Origin: Caldilineaceae bacterium
GTDB lineage: Bacteria; Chloroflexota; Anaerolineae; Caldilineales; Caldilineaceae
Direction: 5' to 3'
NCBI GenBank assembly: GCA_015494005.1
Contig: WGCB01000124.1
Span: 1 to 8,189 of the forward strand
DNA: 8,189 bases
Positions 1 to 7,720 of the stretch are shown piece after piece. The stretch's first letter is position 1. Each line of letters starts with the position of its first letter. Position numbers and translations under genes: made by a program. The notes beneath the pieces were generated by a model that was not told where the DNA came from, did not search any database, and saw only the letters and a program-made list of their open reading frames with translations.

Positions 1-120
1 ACAGGCATAGATCTGGCCGTCGCAGTTGAAGAGGACGATGCTCACGTCCTCGATGACGACGACCTTCCGGGCCCCTTCGGGCAGCTCGTCCAGGGTGGCC
101 ACCTTCACAAAATCCGCCAT
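1..120 (-). CDS. Rieske-type [2Fe-2S] ferredoxin-like protein, N-terminal part (cut by window edge)
   Basis: Only the first 40 residues are present, from the ATG at 118-120 to the left edge. The peptide begins MADFVKVATLDELPEG and continues with a hydrophobic strand (VVVIEDVSIVLFN) and the turn CDGQIYAC. This is the usual opening of small NirD/Rieske-like ferredoxins of about 100-110 residues, in which the CxH...CxxH cluster ligands come just after such a turn; those ligands lie outside the window. A GGAG ribosome binding sequence sits 9 bases before the ATG. It follows sufU by 68 bases on the same strand, so it is probably the next gene of the operon. Genes of this family are often found at the end of SUF operons, where the product could carry electrons or be a cluster client. 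Its exact role cannot be told from this fragment. Confidence 0.72.
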   Translation of the reverse strand, partial: MADFVKVATLDELPEGARKVVVIEDVSIVLFNCDGQIYAC

Positions 121-188
121 GAAATATCGCTCCAGTTGCAGTGTGGGTTTGATCCCCGGCAGGTTCGATTTCCGGAGGAAACAGGCCG

Positions 189-569
189 CTACTCCGGCCA
201 CTCCTCCAGCCCCCAGAGACCGGCCTTCAGGGCCTTCAGGGGCAGGAGTGCGCACTTCAGCCGCACCGGCCCGATCTCGATGCCCAGCATGTCCAGGATG
301 TCCTCCTTGGTCCACTGGCGCAGCTCCTCCACCGGCATGCCGATGATCTCCTCCATCATCATGCTGGCGCTGGCCTGGCTGATGGCGCAGCCCCGGCCAT
401 CGAAGGCCGCGTCCACCACCACTCCGTCCTCCACCTTCAGCTCGATGGTCACCTCGTCCCCGCAGAAGGGGTTGGTGTCGTGGTAGTGGATGTCCGGGTC
501 CGGCAAGTGCCCCTTGTGGCGGGGGTGTTTGTAGTGATCGATAATGGCTTCTCGATAGAGCTGATCCAT
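189..569 (-). CDS. sufU: SufU, zinc-dependent sulfur acceptor of the SUF system
   Basis: This 126-residue protein of the IscU/SufU fold accepts sulfur from the SufS persulfide and passes it to the SufBCD scaffold in the cytoplasm. The zinc-site residues are visible: C36 and D38 in NPFCGD, C61 in GRGCAIS, and C106 in VRLKCALL. They match C41, D43, C66 and C128 of Bacillus subtilis SufU. R103, three residues before the last cysteine, matches the Arg typical of SufU. The residue before that cysteine is Lys, not the His seen in IscU scaffolds. The protein is short: C61 to C106 spans 45 residues against 62 in the B. subtilis protein, so the loop insertion considered typical of SufU is missing. The ATG at 567-569 has a GAGGA sequence just upstream, and the stop is TAG. 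It lies 63 bases after sufS. Confidence 0.93.
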   Translation of the reverse strand: MDQLYREAIIDHYKHPRHKGHLPDPDIHYHDTNPFCGDEVTIELKVEDGVVVDAAFDGRGCAISQASASMMMEEIIGMPVEELRQWTKEDILDMLGIEIGPVRLKCALLPLKALKAGLWGLEEWPE

Positions 570-598
570 GCTTCCTCGACTTTTGAACTTCGCTTTTC

Positions 599-610
599 GC
601 GTTCGAACGC
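599..610. repeat. 12-bp perfect palindrome in the sufS-sufU spacer
   Basis: The sequence GCGTTCGAACGC is a perfect 12-base palindrome in the 63-base gap between sufS and sufU. With no loop it is better suited to binding a dimeric protein than to forming an RNA hairpin, but it may be chance. No T-run follows it on either strand. Confidence 0.4.
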
Positions 611-632
611 CGACCTGCCGGCCCGCCGATGG

Positions 633-1886
633 CTAGAGGGCAAAGACGTCCACTGCCTTCTCCAGGCCGGCCACCAGCTTGTCCACCTCCTCCAGGGTGT
701 TGTAGAGGTAGAAGCTGGCCCGGGCGCTGGCCACCATGCCGTAGCGGTCGTGGAGGGGCTGGGCGCAGTGATGGCCCGCCCGGATGGCGATGCCGTCCAT
801 GTCCAGGATGGCGGCCAGATCGTGGGGATGCACCCCCTCCAGGGTGAAGGCGATGAGACCGCCCCGCTCCTCCGGCCCAGGGCCCAGGATGCGCAGGCCC
901 TCCACCTGGCTCATCTGCTCGTAGGCGTAGCGGACCAGGGTTCGCTCATGCTCCCAGATCCAGTCTACCCCCACCTGGTTCAAATAGTCAACTGCCGCCC
1001 CCAGGCCGATGCCCTGGGCGATGGAGGGGGTCCCGGCCTCGAACTTGTAGGGCAGGGCGTTCCAGCGGCTGCCGCTCAGCTTCACCTCCCGGATCATGTC
1101 CCCGCCCCCCAGGAAGGGCGGCATCTCCTCCAGGAGCTCCCGGCGGCCGTAGAGCACACCGATGCCCGTGGGGCCGGCCATCTTGTGGCCGCTGAAGACC
1201 ACGAAGTCCGCGCCCAGGGCCTGGACGTCCACGGGCATGTGGGGCACGCTCTGCGCGGCGTCGATGAGCACCTTGGCCCCCACGGAGCGGGCCGCCTCCA
1301 CCAGTCGAGCCACCGGGTTCACCGTGCCCAGGACGTTGCTCACGTGGACGAAGCTGACCAGTTTGGTGCGCTGGTTCACCAGGCCGTCCAGCTGGCTCAG
1401 ATCCAGGGTGCCCTGGGAGGTCAGGGGGATGTGGCGCAGGGTGAAGCCCAGCTGCTCCTGGAGGATCTGCCAGGGCACGATGTTGCTGTGGTGCTCCATC
1501 TCGGTGATGAGCACCTCGTCCCCAGGCCCCAGGTTGGCCCGGCCCCAGGTGTGGGCCACCAGGTTGATGCTCTCCGTGGCGTTGCGGGTGAAGATCACCT
1601 GCTTGGGGCTGGGTGCGTTGACGAAGCGGGCGATGCGCAGCCGGGCGTTCTCGTAGGCTGCGGTGGCCTCCTCGCTCAGGGTGTGGACGCCCCGGTGCAC
1701 GTTGGCGTTGTAGCGCCGGTAGTACTCGTCCAGCGCCTGGATCACCGGCAGCGGCTTCTGGGTGGTGGCCGCGTTGTCCAGGTAGATCAGGGGCTTGCCG
1801 TGGACTTCACGCTCCAGCACGGGGAACTGGGCGCGGATCTCGGCCAGCTTCTGCACGAAATCGGGCGATGGAGCCTGGGTGGTCAT
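633..1886 (-). CDS. sufS: SufS, group II cysteine desulfurase
   Basis: This 417-residue, PLP-dependent enzyme converts L-cysteine to alanine and leaves a persulfide on its active-site cysteine, the sulfur source for the SUF pathway. The order of motifs is standard: substrate and cofactor entry (YLDNAATTQKP, residues 35-45), NVHRGVHTL (62-70), the PLP-contacting MEHHSN (130-135), the Schiff-base lysine K235 in FSGHKMAGPTG, the catalytic C374 in RAGHHCAQP, and R389 in ARASFYLYN, which should hold the substrate carboxylate. H355 in VHPHD corresponds by position to His342 of Bacillus subtilis SufS, the residue that swaps zinc ligands with SufU, which fits the adjacent sufU gene. The ATG at 1884-1886 was chosen because it has GGAG 9 bases upstream and gives the normal family length. 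A TTG at 1967 would add 27 residues lacking family resemblance. It lies 102 bases after the sulfurtransferase gene. Confidence 0.97.
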   Translation of the reverse strand: MTTQAPSPDFVQKLAEIRAQFPVLEREVHGKPLIYLDNAATTQKPLPVIQALDEYYRRYNANVHRGVHTLSEEATAAYENARLRIARFVNAPSPKQVIFTRNATESINLVAHTWGRANLGPGDEVLITEMEHHSNIVPWQILQEQLGFTLRHIPLTSQGTLDLSQLDGLVNQRTKLVSFVHVSNVLGTVNPVARLVEAARSVGAKVLIDAAQSVPHMPVDVQALGADFVVFSGHKMAGPTGIGVLYGRRELLEEMPPFLGGGDMIREVKLSGSRWNALPYKFEAGTPSIAQGIGLGAAVDYLNQVGVDWIWEHERTLVRYAYEQMSQVEGLRILGPGPEERGGLIAFTLEGVHPHDLAAILDMDGIAIRAGHHCAQPLHDRYGMVASARASFYLYNTLEEVDKLVAGLEKAVDVFAL

Positions 1887-1903
1887 GGAATTGCGCTCCG
1901 CAG

Positions 1904-1936
1904 GGACGCAGGCCGGGGAGATCTCGGCCTGCGTCC
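1904..1936 (-). other. Strong 11-bp hairpin in the leader of sufS
   Basis: GGACGCAGGCC at 1904-1914 and GGCCTGCGTCC at 1926-1936 are exact complements separated by an 11-base loop. The element lies in the 102-base gap before sufS, with its edge 5 bases from the GGAG ribosome binding sequence (1896-1899). No T-run follows on the minus strand, so it is not a classic terminator. It could protect a processed mRNA end or affect initiation at sufS. Confidence 0.65.
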
Positions 1937-1945
1937 GGATGGACA

Positions 1946-1975
1946 CCGAACCGCGATGGCTCGGCAATGGTTCGG
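1946..1975. repeat. Second inverted repeat in the sulfurtransferase-sufS spacer
   Basis: CCGAACC at 1946-1952 and GGTTCGG at 1969-1975 form 7-base complementary arms around a 16-base loop, 13 bases upstream of the sulfurtransferase stop in plus coordinates. On the plus strand the second arm is followed by GTGATTTTT, giving a terminator-like look for antisense transcription. There is no such T-run on the coding (minus) strand. Confidence 0.45.
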
Positions 1976-1988
1976 GTGATTTTTCAGG

Positions 1989-2834
1989 CTACTTTTCGAT
2001 GGGCAGGCGCACGGCGTTGCCCCACTCGGTCCAGGAGCCGTCGTAGTTGCGCACCTTCTCGAAGCCCAGCAGGTAGGTCAGCACGAACCAGGTGTGGCTG
2101 CTCCGCTCGCCGATGCGGCAGTAGGCCACCACCTCGTCGTCGGGCTTCAGGCCGTGCTGCTCCATGTAGAGGGCTCGCAGCTCCTCCGCGCTCTTGAAGG
2201 TGCCGTCCGGGTTGGCGGCCTGGGCCCAGGGCACGTTGGCCGCCCCAGGGATGTGGCCGCCCCGCAGGGCCCCCTCCTGGGGATAGTCGGGCATGTGGAG
2301 CAGCTCGCCCCGATACTCGGCCGGGCTGCGCACGTCCACCAGGGGTTTGCCCGCGGCCATGTGGGCCAACACCTCGTCCCGGAAGGCCCGGATCTGGCTG
2401 TCGTCCCGCTCCTTGGCCACGTAGTCCGTCTCCGGGTAGCTGGGCACTTCCCGGGTCAGGGGACGGCCCTCGTCCACCCACTTGCGGCGTCCGCCGTCCA
2501 TGAGCTTGGCGTTGGTGTGGCCGAAGAGCTGGAAGACCCAGAAGGCGTAGGCGGCCCACCAGTTGTTCTTGTCACCGTAGAAGACCACGGTGGTGTCGTT
2601 GGCGATGCCGTTGCGCCGCATCAGGGCCTGGAACTCGTCCTTGCCGATGTAGTCACGGATCACGGGATCGTTCAGGTCTGCCTGCCAGTCGATGTTCACC
2701 GCGCCGGGGATGTGCCCCGTCGCGTAGAGCAGGGGATCCTCGTTGCTCTCCACGAGACGCACGTTGGGGTCGTCCAGATGCTGCGCGACCCACTCTGTGC
2801 TCACCAGCACTTCCGGATGGGCATACTCGCTCAC
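1989..2834 (-). CDS. Thiosulfate sulfurtransferase (tandem rhodanese, CysA2/SseA type)
   Basis: This 281-residue cytoplasmic protein has two rhodanese domains. It should move sulfane sulfur from thiosulfate or a persulfide to a thiophilic acceptor. The N-terminal domain (about 8-125, with [11 protein letters not shown] at 40-50) lacks a catalytic cysteine, as usual. The C-terminal domain (about 145-281) has [21 protein letters not shown] and the active-site loop [11 protein letters not shown] with C239. That loop closely matches actinobacterial CysA2-type enzymes. The start is the GTG at 2832-2834, because an almost perfect ribosome binding sequence (AAAGGAGG, 2840-2847) precedes it by 5 bases; the upstream in-frame GTG at 2867 would translate through that site. 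It lies between sufD and sufS in the same direction, which suggests a role in sulfur supply to Fe-S assembly. Its true donor and acceptor are not shown by sequence. No symbol is given because sseA and cysA2 cannot be separated here. Confidence 0.95.
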   Translation of the reverse strand: MSEYAHPEVLVSTEWVAQHLDDPNVRLVESNEDPLLYATGHIPGAVNIDWQADLNDPVIRDYIGKDEFQALMRRNGIANDTTVVFYGDKNNWWAAYAFWVFQLFGHTNAKLMDGGRRKWVDEGRPLTREVPSYPETDYVAKERDDSQIRAFRDEVLAHMAAGKPLVDVRSPAEYRGELLHMPDYPQEGALRGGHIPGAANVPWAQAANPDGTFKSAEELRALYMEQHGLKPDDEVVAYCRIGERSSHTWFVLTYLLGFEKVRNYDGSWTEWGNAVRLPIEK

Positions 2835-2839
2835 AGCGG

Positions 2840-2847
2840 CCTCCTTT
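2840..2847 (-). promoter_or_regulatory. Ribosome binding site fixing the GTG start of the sulfurtransferase
   Basis: On the minus strand this reads AAAGGAGG, 5 bases before the GTG at 2832-2834. It is the best Shine-Dalgarno match in the window and decides between this start and an upstream in-frame GTG at 2865-2867. Confidence 0.85.
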
Positions 2848-2911
2848 CGAGGGCTATGGTTATCCACTCACCGAACTCGTCATTGCACTCAATCGTTCGT
2901 GAGAGAAACGC

Positions 2912-2947
2912 AAAAACGCAATGCGTGCACTGGGCGAACGCATTACG
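2912..2947 (-). terminator. Terminator-like hairpin between sufD and the sulfurtransferase
   Basis: In the minus-strand transcript CGTAATGCGT (2947-2938) pairs with ACGCATTGCG (2926-2917), ten base pairs with one T-G wobble and an 11-base loop, followed at once by TTTTT (2916-2912). This meets the form of an intrinsic terminator, though the stem is moderate and the T-run is short and broken by GCG. It lies 38 bases after the sufD stop. Because the next gene runs in the same direction, it may act as a partial terminator. I find no convincing promoter in the remaining 77 bases before the GTG; the best -10-like hexamer is GATAAC with a poor -35. Confidence 0.5.
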
Positions 2948-2984
2948 TTTTCGGGGAAGATGGTTTTGTGACACGGATCGGACG

Positions 2985-4325
2985 TCAACCACCGATCTTG
3001 CGCTCGATGACCCGCTCCAGCTTGGTGCGAACGCTCTCCACAGGCACCCGATCCAGCACCTCCTGGAAGAAGCCCTGGACGATCATACGCTCGGCCTGGG
3101 CTCGTGTCAAACCCCGGGCCATGAGGTAGAAGACGTACTCCTCCTCCACCTGGGCCGCGGTGGCTGCGTGGGTGCAACGCACGTCGTCCGCCTCGATCTC
3201 CAGGCCAGGGATGCTGTCCGCCCGGGCCGTGCCGTCCAGGATCAGGTTGCCGTTGCGCTGGAAGGCGTCGGTCTTCTGGGCGCCGGGCAGCACCTTGATG
3301 ATGCCCATGTAGACGCTGCGGGCGTGGTCCTTCAGCGCGCCGTTGAAGAGCAGGTCGCTGAAGCAGTTGGGCACCTTGTGGATCTGCAGGGTCTGGTGGT
3401 CGATGTGCTGGCGGCCGGTGGGGAAGTAGAGCCCCAGAAGCTCGCCGTGCCCTCCCTCGCCCAGGAGCTCCAGGTCCAGGAAGGCCTTGGTCAGGCGGCT
3501 GCCCCAGCTCACCTGGATCCAGCGCAGGTCCGTGTCCCGGCCCATGACCGCGCGGCCGTTCAGGAAGTTCCAGACGCTGTGGTCGAAGTCCTGCAGATTC
3601 ATGTAGCGGACCACGCTGTTGTCCCGCAGGATCAGCTCCACCGCGCCGTTCTGGAAGCCCTTCTCCCCGCCGATCAGGTCGTCCACCACGGTGACCTGGG
3701 CCCCTTCCTCGGCCACGATCAGGGTGTGGTGGTAGCCGCCGGTCATGCCGCTGGGCTGGCGCATGATCACCTGGAGGGGAAGGGCCACCTGCACGTTCCG
3801 GGGGACGTAGACAAAGACCCCCGTGTCCCACAGGGCGGCGTGCAGGGCCACGAACTTGTTCATGTCCGGGAGCACGGCCTCGGTCATGAAGTATTTCTGG
3901 ACCAGCTCCGGATGCTCCTGGACCGCCGTCTGCAGGTCCTGGAAGATGACCCCCTCGCTGGCCAGATCCTCCTGGGCCTCCTGGTAGAGGAGGGCGCCGC
4001 TGTCGAAGATCAGGCTGGCGGAGCTCTCCATCTCGTCCAGCTCGTAGCGGAGACGCTCGTCCAGCTCGGCCCGTTTCTGGCGGGGGCCTGGGATGGCGAA
4101 GGGGGTGAAGCTGTCCAGCTCGAAGCCGGTCAAGCGGGTGCGCCGCCAGGCCTCGTCCGTGGGCTTGGGCCAGGGCAAGGCTTGGAAAGTCTGCCAGGCC
4201 TGGAGACGGCGCTCCAGCATCCAGGCCGGTTCGTTGCGGGCGGCGGAGAGGGCCCGCACCGTGTCGGCGCTGAAGCCGGATATCTGCTCACGAAGCGCAG
4301 CTTCGTTGGTGGTGATCACGCTCAC
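2985..4325 (-). CDS. sufD: SufD, scaffold subunit of the SufBCD complex
   Basis: This 446-residue member of the SufB/SufD family pairs with SufB and binds SufC to form the cytoplasmic complex on which Fe-S clusters are built. The N-terminal helical part (1-100, NEPAWMLERRL at 31-41) leads into the right-handed beta-helix core and a C-terminal helical SufC-binding domain (about 395-446). The motif EADDVRCTHAAT carries C384 and H386, spaced like C358 and H360 of E. coli SufD, the residues implicated in cluster assembly at the SufB-SufD interface. YVFYLMARGL (397-406) is the common family ending. The GTG at 4323-4325 was chosen: GGAGG (4334-4338) lies 8 bases upstream and the product then begins MSVITTNEAALREQ. 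A TTG at 4433 would add 36 residues of unrelated composition encoded by spacer DNA. It is shorter than sufB and follows it by 143 bases. Confidence 0.95.
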   Translation of the reverse strand: MSVITTNEAALREQISGFSADTVRALSAARNEPAWMLERRLQAWQTFQALPWPKPTDEAWRRTRLTGFELDSFTPFAIPGPRQKRAELDERLRYELDEMESSASLIFDSGALLYQEAQEDLASEGVIFQDLQTAVQEHPELVQKYFMTEAVLPDMNKFVALHAALWDTGVFVYVPRNVQVALPLQVIMRQPSGMTGGYHHTLIVAEEGAQVTVVDDLIGGEKGFQNGAVELILRDNSVVRYMNLQDFDHSVWNFLNGRAVMGRDTDLRWIQVSWGSRLTKAFLDLELLGEGGHGELLGLYFPTGRQHIDHQTLQIHKVPNCFSDLLFNGALKDHARSVYMGIIKVLPGAQKTDAFQRNGNLILDGTARADSIPGLEIEADDVRCTHAATAAQVEEEYVFYLMARGLTRAQAERMIVQGFFQEVLDRVPVESVRTKLERVIERKIGG

Positions 4326-4333
4326 GTGTATCT

Positions 4334-4338
4334 CCTCC
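4334..4338 (-). promoter_or_regulatory. Ribosome binding site supporting the GTG start of sufD
   Basis: The minus strand reads GGAGG within GGGAGGAGA, 8 bases before the GTG at 4323-4325. It supports the short form of SufD over the reading that runs back into the spacer repeat. Confidence 0.7.
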
Positions 4339-4366
4339 CGTGTTGATGAAAATGAGCAAGAGCAAG

Positions 4367-4449
4367 GAGTAATGAGTAAAGAATGCCCATCGAACTCAGC
4401 AGGCATCGATTGGTACAGGACAGCGCCTTTCAATTCTTACCCATTACTC
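4367..4449. repeat. Long-looped inverted repeat between sufB and sufD
   Basis: The arm at 4367-4384 (GAGTAATGAGTAAAGAAT) is matched by the complement at 4433-4449 (ATTCTTACCCATTACTC) with one mismatch and one bulged base, around a 48-base centre. The arms are AT-rich, made of GTAATGAGTAA-like units, and unlike the surrounding GC-rich genes. There is no T-run after either arm. It looks like a small mobile or intergenic repeat remnant, or a structured spacer; it takes up most of the 143-base gap between sufB and sufD. Confidence 0.65.
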
Positions 4450-4468
4450 ATCACTCTCTACTTTTTGC

Positions 4469-5884
<1,416 letters not shown>

Positions 5885-5970
5885 GGGTTTCTCCCCCTAT
5901 TCCGCTGCGCTGACAGCCTAGCTGCTCGTTCGTTCCGCTCGTGACGCTCGATCTCTGCCCTCGGCTTTCG

Positions 5971-6777
5971 TTAGGCGGTGGCTTTGCTCTTGCCGAACTC
6001 TTCCTCCACCCAGCTGTAGCCCCGCTCCTCCAGCATGTGGGCGATCTCCGGGCCGCCGGTCTGGACGATGCGACCATCGTAGAAGATGCTCACGTAGTCC
6101 GGCTTCACGTAGTCCAGGATGCGCTGGTAGTGGGTGATGAGCAGGAAGCCCCGGTCCGGTGTGGCCAGCTTGTTGATGCCGTCGGCCACCACCTTCAACG
6201 CGTCGATGTCCAGGCCCGAGTCCGACTCGTCCAGGATGGCGAACTTGGGCTCCAGCATGGCCATCTGCAGGACCTCCGTGCGCTTCTTCTCACCGCCGGA
6301 GAAGCCCTCGTTCAGGTAGCGGCGGGCGAAGCTGGGATCCACGTTGAACTCCTTCATCTTGCGGTTCAGCTCCTTGCGGAACTCCCGCATGGGCATCAGG
6401 TTGCTGCCGATGACCGAGCTGTCGTCCTCCCTGGCCTTCTCCGTGTAGCCCCGCACGTTGGAGACGGCGGTGCGCAGGAAGTTGGCCACGCTCACGCCGG
6501 GCACGGCCACCGGGTACTGGAAGGCCAGGAAGATGCCGGCCCGAGCCCGCTCGTCCGCCTCCATGTCCAGGATGCTCTCGCCGTCCAGCAGGATGTCTCC
6601 CTCGGTCACCTCGTAGTGGGGGTGGCCGGCGATGACGTAGGCCAGGGTGGACTTGCCCGAGCCGTTGGGCCCCATCAGGGCGTGGATCTCGCCGGTGTGG
6701 AGGACCAGGTTCACACCTTTCAGGATCTCCGTGTCCTCTACGCTTGCGTGCAGGTTGCGAATCTCGAGTACACTCAT
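5971..6777 (-). CDS. sufC: SufC, ABC-type ATPase of the SufBCD complex
   Basis: This 268-residue soluble ATP-binding cassette protein has no membrane segment. It binds SufB and SufD, and ATP-driven dimerisation reshapes the scaffold to allow cluster formation. Visible elements are Walker [10 protein letters not shown] (36-44), Q-loop Q87 in LAFQYP, ABC signature FSGGEKKR (159-166), Walker [13 protein letters not shown] (179-190) and the H-loop H216 in [23 protein letters not shown] and the DESDSGLD form of Walker B are characteristic of SufC rather than of transporter ATPases. The ATG at 6775-6777 starts [14 protein letters not shown], the standard opening. The nearest GGAG is 13 bases upstream, a long gap, so initiation may be modest or helped by the A-rich leader. 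It is the first structural gene after the regulator, separated by 236 bases that contain a repeat array. Confidence 0.97.
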   Translation of the reverse strand: MSVLEIRNLHASVEDTEILKGVNLVLHTGEIHALMGPNGSGKSTLAYVIAGHPHYEVTEGDILLDGESILDMEADERARAGIFLAFQYPVAVPGVSVANFLRTAVSNVRGYTEKAREDDSSVIGSNLMPMREFRKELNRKMKEFNVDPSFARRYLNEGFSGGEKKRTEVLQMAMLEPKFAILDESDSGLDIDALKVVADGINKLATPDRGFLLITHYQRILDYVKPDYVSIFYDGRIVQTGGPEIAHMLEERGYSWVEEEFGKSKATA

Positions 6778-6798
6778 GGTGCTTTTTCTACTCCCTCT

Positions 6799-6866
6799 GT
6801 CGGAAAACTAGTGTCGAAAAACTGTCTCGAAAATGGTCTCAAAAAATCTGTCGTCGAAAAACCGGT
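6799..6866. repeat. Five imperfect ~13-nt tandem repeats upstream of sufC
   Basis: In plus coordinates the units begin at 6799, 6813, 6826, 6838 and 6853. They read GTCGGAAAACTAGT, GTCGAAAAACTGT, CTCGAAAATGGT, CTCAAAAAATCTGT and GTCGAAAAACCGGT. The shared form is a TCG followed by an A-run and ending GT; on the coding strand this is ACNGTTTTTCGAC. The array ends 21 bases before the sufC ATG and so lies in the transcript leader or at a promoter. It is not coding in the sufC direction and resembles an array of binding sites or a slipped A-tract repeat. Confidence 0.7.
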
Positions 6867-6890
6867 GGACTAAATCGAATTGTGAACGGC

Positions 6891-6915
6891 GCCAAGCCCG
6901 AATCGGGCGGCTGGC
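6891..6915. other. Small hairpin in the regulator-sufC spacer
   Basis: GCCCG at 6896-6900 and CGGGC at 6904-6908 form a stem with an AAT loop, extended after a small internal loop by GCCA (6891-6894) and TGGC (6912-6915). No T-run follows on the minus strand, so I do not call a terminator. Together with the repeat array and about 100 further bases without clear signals, it makes up the 236-base gap between the regulator and sufC. I see no strong internal promoter there. Confidence 0.4.
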
Positions 6916-7013
6916 TATCCGTTGATCACCCTAGTTGAGAGATCCCGGCAAACATCACCGAGCACACGCCACTGGGCAACACGGGCAGGACAGACCTGCG
7001 CCCCAGGGACTCG

Positions 7014-7682
7014 CTACCCCTCCGATGCTTCCTGCGCCTCCTGCGGGGAATCGGAGGAGACCACGAAAGAGCAGCCGCCATCCCCGTCCATCATGCAGGC
7101 GCTCAGGGAGACGTCGGATCCCAGCACCTGCTGGATCACCCCCTGGTCCATCTCGCAGATCTCCCGATACTCCTGGGCCAGCTCATGGTAGGGGCAGTTG
7201 TAGGTGCGCAGGACGATGGCGTCCCCCTGGGCGTCCACGTCGGTCAGGATGCCCTGCTCGCCCAGCACAGCCGCCATCTCCTGGACCCGCTCCTGGAGCA
7301 GGGAGGATTTCACGCTCTCGGCGTAGCGGGCTGCCAGCCGATCCTGCACTCGCCGCAGCAGCTGGGCCATCCGCTGGGCCCCCTCCATCTGGTACATCTC
7401 ATCCAGGAGGGTCAGGGCCAGGTCATCGCAGCGGCAGGCAAAGAGCTGGCGGGCGGCATCCGTCACGAAGTAGGCGTGGTGGGGACGCCCCACCCCAGAG
7501 TGCACTGTCCTCCGCTCCACCAGCCCCTCGGCCTGCAGGCTCGTCAGGTGCTGGCGCACAGCCGTGGTGGTGACCCCCAGGAACTGCTCCAGCTCTTTGA
7601 TGGTCGCGGAATCATGGCGCTGGAGGTATTCCAGGATCTGCCACGCGGGCGAATTCTCGTCACGGCGGAACCCCAAAGCCAT
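7014..7682 (-). CDS. sufR: SufR-like Fe-S-sensing winged-helix transcriptional regulator
   Basis: This 222-residue protein probably binds the operon control region and responds to Fe-S supply. Residues 12-75 form a DeoR/ArsR-like winged helix: WQILEYLQRHDSATIKELE, recognition helix VTTTAVRQHLTSLQAEGL and wing RRTVHSGVGRPHHAYFVT. A helical middle (85-140) follows. The C-terminal part has C163 (YNCPYHELA), C176 (REICEMD), C196 (LSACMMD) and C204 (GGCSF), spacing C-x12-C-x19-C-x7-C. In cyanobacterial and mycobacterial SufR, C-terminal cysteines hold a [4Fe-4S] cluster, and the holo form represses suf genes. C83 and C85 are extra. The ATG at 7680-7682 has GAGAGGGG 5 bases upstream. The frame stays open further upstream, but that stretch lacks family resemblance and spans the promoter. 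It is the first gene of the cluster, with near-consensus promoter P1 about 260 bases upstream. Other ArsR-family Fe-S sensors are the alternative. Confidence 0.88.
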   Translation of the reverse strand: MALGFRRDENSPAWQILEYLQRHDSATIKELEQFLGVTTTAVRQHLTSLQAEGLVERRTVHSGVGRPHHAYFVTDAARQLFACRCDDLALTLLDEMYQMEGAQRMAQLLRRVQDRLAARYAESVKSSLLQERVQEMAAVLGEQGILTDVDAQGDAIVLRTYNCPYHELAQEYREICEMDQGVIQQVLGSDVSLSACMMDGDGGCSFVVSSDSPQEAQEASEG

Positions 7683-7720
7683 GAAAACCCCTCTCGAAAC
7701 GAACGCTACAACGGAAAGTG

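Noticed and set aside
1887..1967. TTG start adding 27 residues to SufS
   Set aside because: The added residues are encoded by the hairpin-containing spacer and do not resemble SufS N-termini; the ATG at 1886 has its own GGAG.
480..1979. A 499-codon plus-strand open frame opposite sufS
   Set aside because: It has the same low-complexity antisense composition, while sufS on the other strand has all its catalytic motifs.
2094..4346. A 750-codon plus-strand open frame opposite the sulfurtransferase and sufD
   Set aside because: It is an antisense shadow of two well-supported genes in GC-rich DNA. Its translation is dominated by repetitive V/L/G/H/A residues without any family motif.
4326..4433. 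TTG start adding 36 residues to SufD
   Set aside because: The extension is encoded by the AT-rich inverted repeat; the GTG at 4325 has a GGAGG at proper distance and gives a normal SufD start.
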